From Gigantopelta aegis (taxonomy: Eukaryota; Mollusca; Gastropoda; Neomphalida; Peltospiridae): a stretch of DNA of 64,000 nucleotides. A program made the translations under genes and the position numbers. Position 1 is the stretch's first letter; each line of letters opens with the position of its first letter. The notes beneath the pieces are model-generated. The model did no database searches, had not been told where the DNA came from, and worked only from the letters and a program-made list of their open reading frames with translations. Of the stretch, positions 59,651 through 64,000 are shown one piece after another. The stretch lies in NCBI RefSeq assembly GCF_016097555.1, contig NC_054701.1, positions 30,639,118-30,703,117 of the forward strand, in the 5' to 3' direction.

Positions 59651-59870
59651 AGAAAGGAAGGAAATGTTTTATTTTACGACGCACTCAACACATTTTATTT
59701 ACGGTTATATGGTTAAGGACCACACAGATATTGAGGGAGGAAACCCGCTATCGCCGCTTCATGGGCTATTCTTTTCGATTAGCAGCAAGGGATCTTTTAT
59801 ATGCAACATCCCACAGACAGGGTAGTACATACCACGGCCTTTGATATACCATTCGTGGTGCACTGGCTGG
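59651..59870 (-). mobile_element. SINE family A, 5' truncated, nested in a family E tail
   Basis: From 'agaaaggaaggaaatgtttt' to 'gtggtgcactggctgg'. 'gaaatgaaatga' occurs on both sides and can be read as a target duplication or as the split E tail. It breaks at the same 'ctggctgg' point as the copy at 46984. Confidence 0.8.
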
Positions 59871-60545
59871 AGAAATGAAATGAAATGTATTTTAAAGTGC
59901 AGTGTAGTACCAATTTGCTAAACATTTTTGTGTTGGTATATAAGTGTATTTATCAAAGAAGGATGGGCAGTCAGAGTTAGCACAACCGTCAGTCCACATT
60001 GCTAAACATGTTATATTCAGTTGAAGGTTCAAGCACGCCGATCTAGGGCATATCATCAGAGGTAACCCCCAAAAAACAAATATATATACAACAATAATTT
60101 CGTCCAAACATGACTGCATTAATTCTTATTTACAATTCTGTTTTTGTATTTAAAAAAAATCATCGGTAATTTTATAATAGTGCAGAGGGTATCTGCGATC
60201 TTTACTACCTGAATCATAAAGATTTATGAACCATGGGAGCTGATACAGGGTATACTGGGGGATTCCGGTGATACAAAAACAAAATTGTCCAGAATGCTAA
60301 ATATTATCTGAGCGTCCCGTCCCCATATCTCGCACCCTTCTATTATCAGTATTAATCGTTCTGTATACATGTACTCCCCCCCCCCCCCCCTGCTCAAGGC
60401 GAATTTGTTTTTCATATCCCGATTTTTTACATTCCTGTGAATGGAGATGGAAGTACTGTGATGTTATCGGGCTTCGCCAGACACCTCGACCCTCCCCCCC
60501 CCCCCTGCAAAATTTCCTGCGCACGCCCCTGTTAAAAGGCGAACA
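59871..60545. other. No exon recognised
   Basis: Holds a short family E scrap near 60010 and poly-C runs near 60375 and 60494. I looked for the next DNase exons here and found none. Confidence 0.4.
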
Positions 60546-60740
60546 TTCCACTTTAATGGTCATGGTCATAGGGTTTTACGTGCACATTCAGAACAAGCTG
60601 TTGTAGCGCACGCCTGTCGTGGGCACAAGAGCCGGCCTTGGCCGGCCCTTCTGTCCAAGACAGGAAAGGTGGGGGGGGGGGGGGGAAGGAGGGACCGCCT
60701 GCACTGGCAGGTGCAAGGGAGCACCAGCAGTCCGATTGAA
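60546..60740 (-). repeat. Dispersed repeat J, copy 3
   Basis: On the minus strand 'ggccggctcttgtgcccacg', 'acaggcgtgcgctacaacag' and 'ttctgaatgtgcacgtaaaa' match the 23-kb copies. It extends further 5' through a poly-C run to 'ctccc ttgcacctgccagtg'. Confidence 0.65.
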
Positions 60741-61520
60741 TCGGTAGCAGGCGGGTGGGGGTGGTGGTGATGCTATGGAATTTTGAGTGAAGCCATTTTA
60801 AAGCCAAAGAGAAAATGGTGCGCAGTTTTTGTTGAGTAATTTTGGCGCAATTTTGAGCGGTCGGTCGAAAGGTGAATGATTGAGCTAGTATAGGTTTTGA
60901 ATCGAGTGTAGCTCGTTAGTGAGTCGAGAGTAGCTCGTTACTTATCGACCTTCATGATGCTGGTTGTCTCCCTAGGTTGTCCGTAGGGTCCTGATAAGGA
61001 CCTGACCTCTTCTGGTCGTGGCATGACAACCCAGAGGAGACTCGTGCAATTGTGTAGACACTGGCAGGCAAGGCGGTTTGTTCCGGGGTGGTCGAAGCGC
61101 TGGTGTTGGTTTGGTCTTCAGTTTCCTCCTCAGTGACACCAAGTACATTTCCCAGCAGCAAGTATTTGGGGACTGGGTAGGGGCGGCCGATATTCTTTTG
61201 TTCGGCCTCCCCCGGGTGCATTGCAATTGTGTACTCGGAACCGGTATTCTTTTGTCCAGTTCCTTATTAGAGCACGTGCTGGGCCATTAAAAATGTGGGG
61301 CGGATGCATTGTTATCATTAGTCAATGCATCCTGTGTGCTGTTGCGGTGAGCATGTTGTCTGTGTGTAATCCTAGTTTGGTGTTTAGGTTGTACCTATTG
61401 TCTTACGTCCCTATTCTAATGTTTCCAACGGTCATCATGACCCCCCCCCCCCTCCGCCCTTGCGTAGTTTTGTTAACACAATGGCCGGGGGGGGGGGGGG
61501 GAATTAGTCTATTCTAAATA
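60741..61520. other. GC-richer unassigned region, perhaps a retroelement part
   Basis: Overlapping open frames of 60-90 codons exist on the minus strand, e.g. one ending QDPTDNLGRQPAS. A short internal repeat 'attcttttgttcggcc' and 'attcttttgtccagtt' occurs. Composition differs from the flanks. I do not recognise a product. Confidence 0.3.
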
Positions 61521-62029
61521 TCTAATTTGAAGGGCGAGCCCTTGTAGTGTATGTATTGGTTAAAAAAGCCTAGTGCTTAACATATTTATTTTATCAGTCA
61601 GTGAAAGAGAGAGAGAAAGGAGAGAAAGATAGTTAGCTTATTAGTAATGAATAGTCACATAACATAACTGTCCGCCACTCCGGCGTACTATTAATTTTGT
61701 TTCCCGCCCCCGCAAAAGATTAATGAAGTAATTATATCTATCTGTTGGTAATTGTATACTAAGGGTTTTGTTGGGCTTACGCCCTTATACTATATTGTCT
61801 TACTTGGTCAATCTTCTATTTTCTGTTTTCCAGTTGTCCTTCTGTGCCCTAAGTGACTTACCGTGTCTGCTAGTTTTATTCATCATTAATAAAGTGCATG
61901 GTGCGATTACATGAAATGTGCGATATATACATGTGGTTATTCTGGGTCGTGGTTGGCTGGCTTGGACCATTAGGTGAGCTGTAAAAAGAGAGGTTGATAA
62001 TTTGTGATCCTATCCTGTTTGATATATTG
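61521..62029. other. No gene recognised
   Basis: AT-rich with short GA repeats. It may be the outer 3' UTR of the LINE to the right or host DNA; the LINE's 3' end could not be set. Confidence 0.3.
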
Positions 62030-62417
62030 GCTTTGGTTATGAGTGCCTATTATTTTTTTTTATTGTTTTATTTTTTATTTTTTATTTTTTTTATTTTTTT
62101 TTTTTTTTTTTGGTGGATTGGACCAATTTGCCAAACACGATTTTAGAATAAATTCATAACCTCCCCACCTTTGGCCACTTGCAGTAGAGTGCATCGGGTC
62201 CGAGTTCTAAATTGGTTGCAGCTCTTATGTAAGGGCTTACAAGTGAGTGGTTTTGAACAATCCTTATGAATAATCTATTAACCCTGTCTTGGTTCTTATT
62301 TCACCTATTCACCTTTGGCCCCTAGGTTGGAAAGCATCGAGTAGAGTTCGAATTGGTAGCAGTTCCTTCTTAGGGGCGTACTAGTGAATGGTTATGAGTG
62401 CCTATTATTGGTTTATT
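62030..62417 (-). repeat. LINE 3' region with internal duplication
   Basis: 'ggttatgagtgcctattatt' occurs at about 62036 and 62390, each followed by a related 'ggtggattggac' or 'ggtggactggac' segment. Between them 'cacctttggcc...gcatcg' is repeated in diverged form. A poly-T/ATTTT tract lies at 62050-62112. Confidence 0.6.
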
Positions 62418-64000
62418 TTATAGTTTTGGTTTGGTGGACTGGACGAATAGATAAACTGCTTTGAAGGTTTTATGTTTTAGATGTTTATCCGGGTTTAGTA
62501 GGAAGTTAGGCGTTATTTGTTTATTATGGTTGGCTTCGGTTATTGACTCTATCATTAGTTTTCTTTGTGTGGTATGTAGCGTGCAATCCAGGAGATAGTG
62601 TTTCATATCTTCCCAGGTGCCACAATCACATCTGGGTTTAGTTTGGTAAATGAGCAGCTGTTAAGTTGTGAAGATTTACCTAGGCGTACTTTAGTGATTA
62701 ATTTATCCACAAAGGTGTTTTTGTATTTAGGTCTTATTGAGTTGACTAGTTTATTGTGGATAGCTGCTAAGATGTCTGGCCTGGTAGATTTATTAGTTTG
62801 AAGAGATTGGATTGAGCTAAGGCTATCTGAGAAGATAACACTTTTAGGATATTGTTTATTTCTGATCCAGATTAGTGCCTCGTAGATGGTTGTCAGTTCT
62901 GCTGTGTAAACTGATAGGTTGTCTGACAGCCTGGCATATTTAACAAGTTTGGAGTGTTTAGATATCTTTTCTTCTACTATTGGGAAGCCAACCCTACCAT
63001 TATTTGGATTTTTTTAGCCGTCCGTGTATATATGGATGTGCTCCGGGTAATTTTCGTTGGCTGCGGCTTCAAACAGGACTTTTTTAAAAGGTGGAAATGG
63101 TGTTTCGTCTGTGGCTTTTTTAATTAAGTATGGAGTTTTGCACTCCATAGGCTGATTAATATGATATAGTGCCACTGGTATGTTATCAATTCCTACCTCT
63201 ATTTCTAGTTTACTAGCCCTAGTGGCAAATGAGTCATTGAGTTTTTTGTGTGTTTTTTTTTTTAATTCTAGTCCTGGTTTAGTTATTATAGGAGTAAGTT
63301 CCTGAACTGGGTGGTCTAACTTAAGCGAGTGGATTTTGAGGTGGTAATTAAGATGTTGAATATTGCGGCGGTATTTAAGTGGCATGATGTTAAATTCTAC
63401 TTCTAAGCTTTGGCCGCTAGTATTACGTGGAACTTTAGCTATTGTTCTTAGTGCTTGGTTTTGGATAACATCTAATTTTTGCAGTAATTGTGGGTCGGCG
63501 CAGCTGTAGGCTTGGGCTCCATAGTCTATCCTGGAGAGTATACATGCTTTGTAAACCATAAGCATTGCTTCCGTTTGCGCCCCCCAACTGGTGCCTGAGA
63601 TTGCTCTTAGTAAGTTTAGTGTATTTTTAGATTGTCTGATTATATTATTTATGTGGTCACTAAAGGTTAGTTTTGAGTCGAAAGTGACACCTAGGAATTT
63701 AAATTTTTTGACTCTTGGGATTGGTTTATTATTTGAAGTTATTTGGTGGTTATCGGCTGAGTTAACTTTATTGAATAGCATACAGACTGTTTTGGTTTCC
63801 GATAGCTTGATGCCCCAGTCCTGGGCCCATTTATTTAATTTATTCATATCGTTTTGCATTAGGCTAAATAGATTTTTGGTTATTCTGCCTGTGCGACAAA
63901 TGGCGCAGTCATCAGCGAATAGTGCTGTATTTAGTGGAGTGGTTGATTTGATTTTACTTTTTGCATCCAGTGCTTTAGTTATGTCGTTGATAAATATATT
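62418..64000 (-). mobile_element. LINE ORF2, reverse transcriptase plus RNase H, decayed
   Basis: The frame is open from the window edge to a TAA at 63014. It contains FADDCAI (catalytic core, about 63900-63920), KLSETKTVCMLF, FLGVTFDSKLTFSDHI and SRIDYGAQAYSCA, i.e. the second half of a non-LTR reverse transcriptase, then IHIYTDG, the start of RNase H. After the stop the same frame goes on with YTAELTTIYEAL and ILSDSLSSIQSL (RNase H Glu and Asp), but the His-containing segment seems deleted. A frame change near 62640 leads to CDCGTWEDMKHYLLDC, the Cys/His knuckle usual at the end of such proteins. RT followed by RNase H points to the I-group. This copy is not active. Confidence 0.9.

Overview
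The window is animal nuclear DNA, almost certainly from a mollusc and probably a gastropod. Genes have long introns with GT/AG splice sites, the background is AT-rich, and tRNA-derived SINEs of kinds I associate with marine snail genomes recur on both strands. The lineage call rests on memory of those SINEs and on the protein sequences, not on a search. About 3% of the window is coding; most of the rest is intron or repeat. || Three host genes can be built exon by exon. (1) TMEM43 (LUMA), plus strand, 5121-19799: 12 exons, about 412 residues, with consistent splice phases and one apparent extra base in exon 8. (2) A 207-residue proline-rich then charged helical protein of unknown function, minus strand, 43831 down to 29829: three coding exons and probably at least one upstream non-coding exon. 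(3) The 5' part of a secreted DNase I family endonuclease, plus strand, 52733-59117: four exons with a signal peptide and the first three active-site residues; the 3' exons are not in the window. Two weaker minus-strand open frames lie between genes 2 and 3: an Ig-like domain near 49.6 kb and a membrane-spanning frame near 51.3 kb. || Layout: 1-5.1 kb is intergenic with foldback elements and SINEs. 5.1-19.8 kb is TMEM43 with repeat-filled introns. 19.8-29.8 kb has no gene that I can see, only foldback elements, short tandem duplications and AT-rich DNA. 29.8-43.9 kb is the unknown gene; its introns hold many SINEs, a 118-bp satellite made of SINE heads, a 123-bp satellite of about 15 copies, and a segmental duplication. 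43.9-52.7 kb holds AT microsatellites, a solo LTR with intact ends, and the two weak frames. 52.7-59.1 kb is the DNase gene; intron 1 carries a 2.9-kb tandem array with almost no G on the plus strand. 59.1-64 kb is SINEs, a GC-rich repeat region and, on the minus strand, the 3' part of a decayed LINE encoding reverse transcriptase and RNase H. || The three genes do not form a functional unit. The most informative signals are repeat biology: modular SINE families sharing tails and swapping heads, satellites seeded from dispersed repeats, partial exon duplication inside TMEM43, and simple repeats next to the splice sites of the DNase gene.
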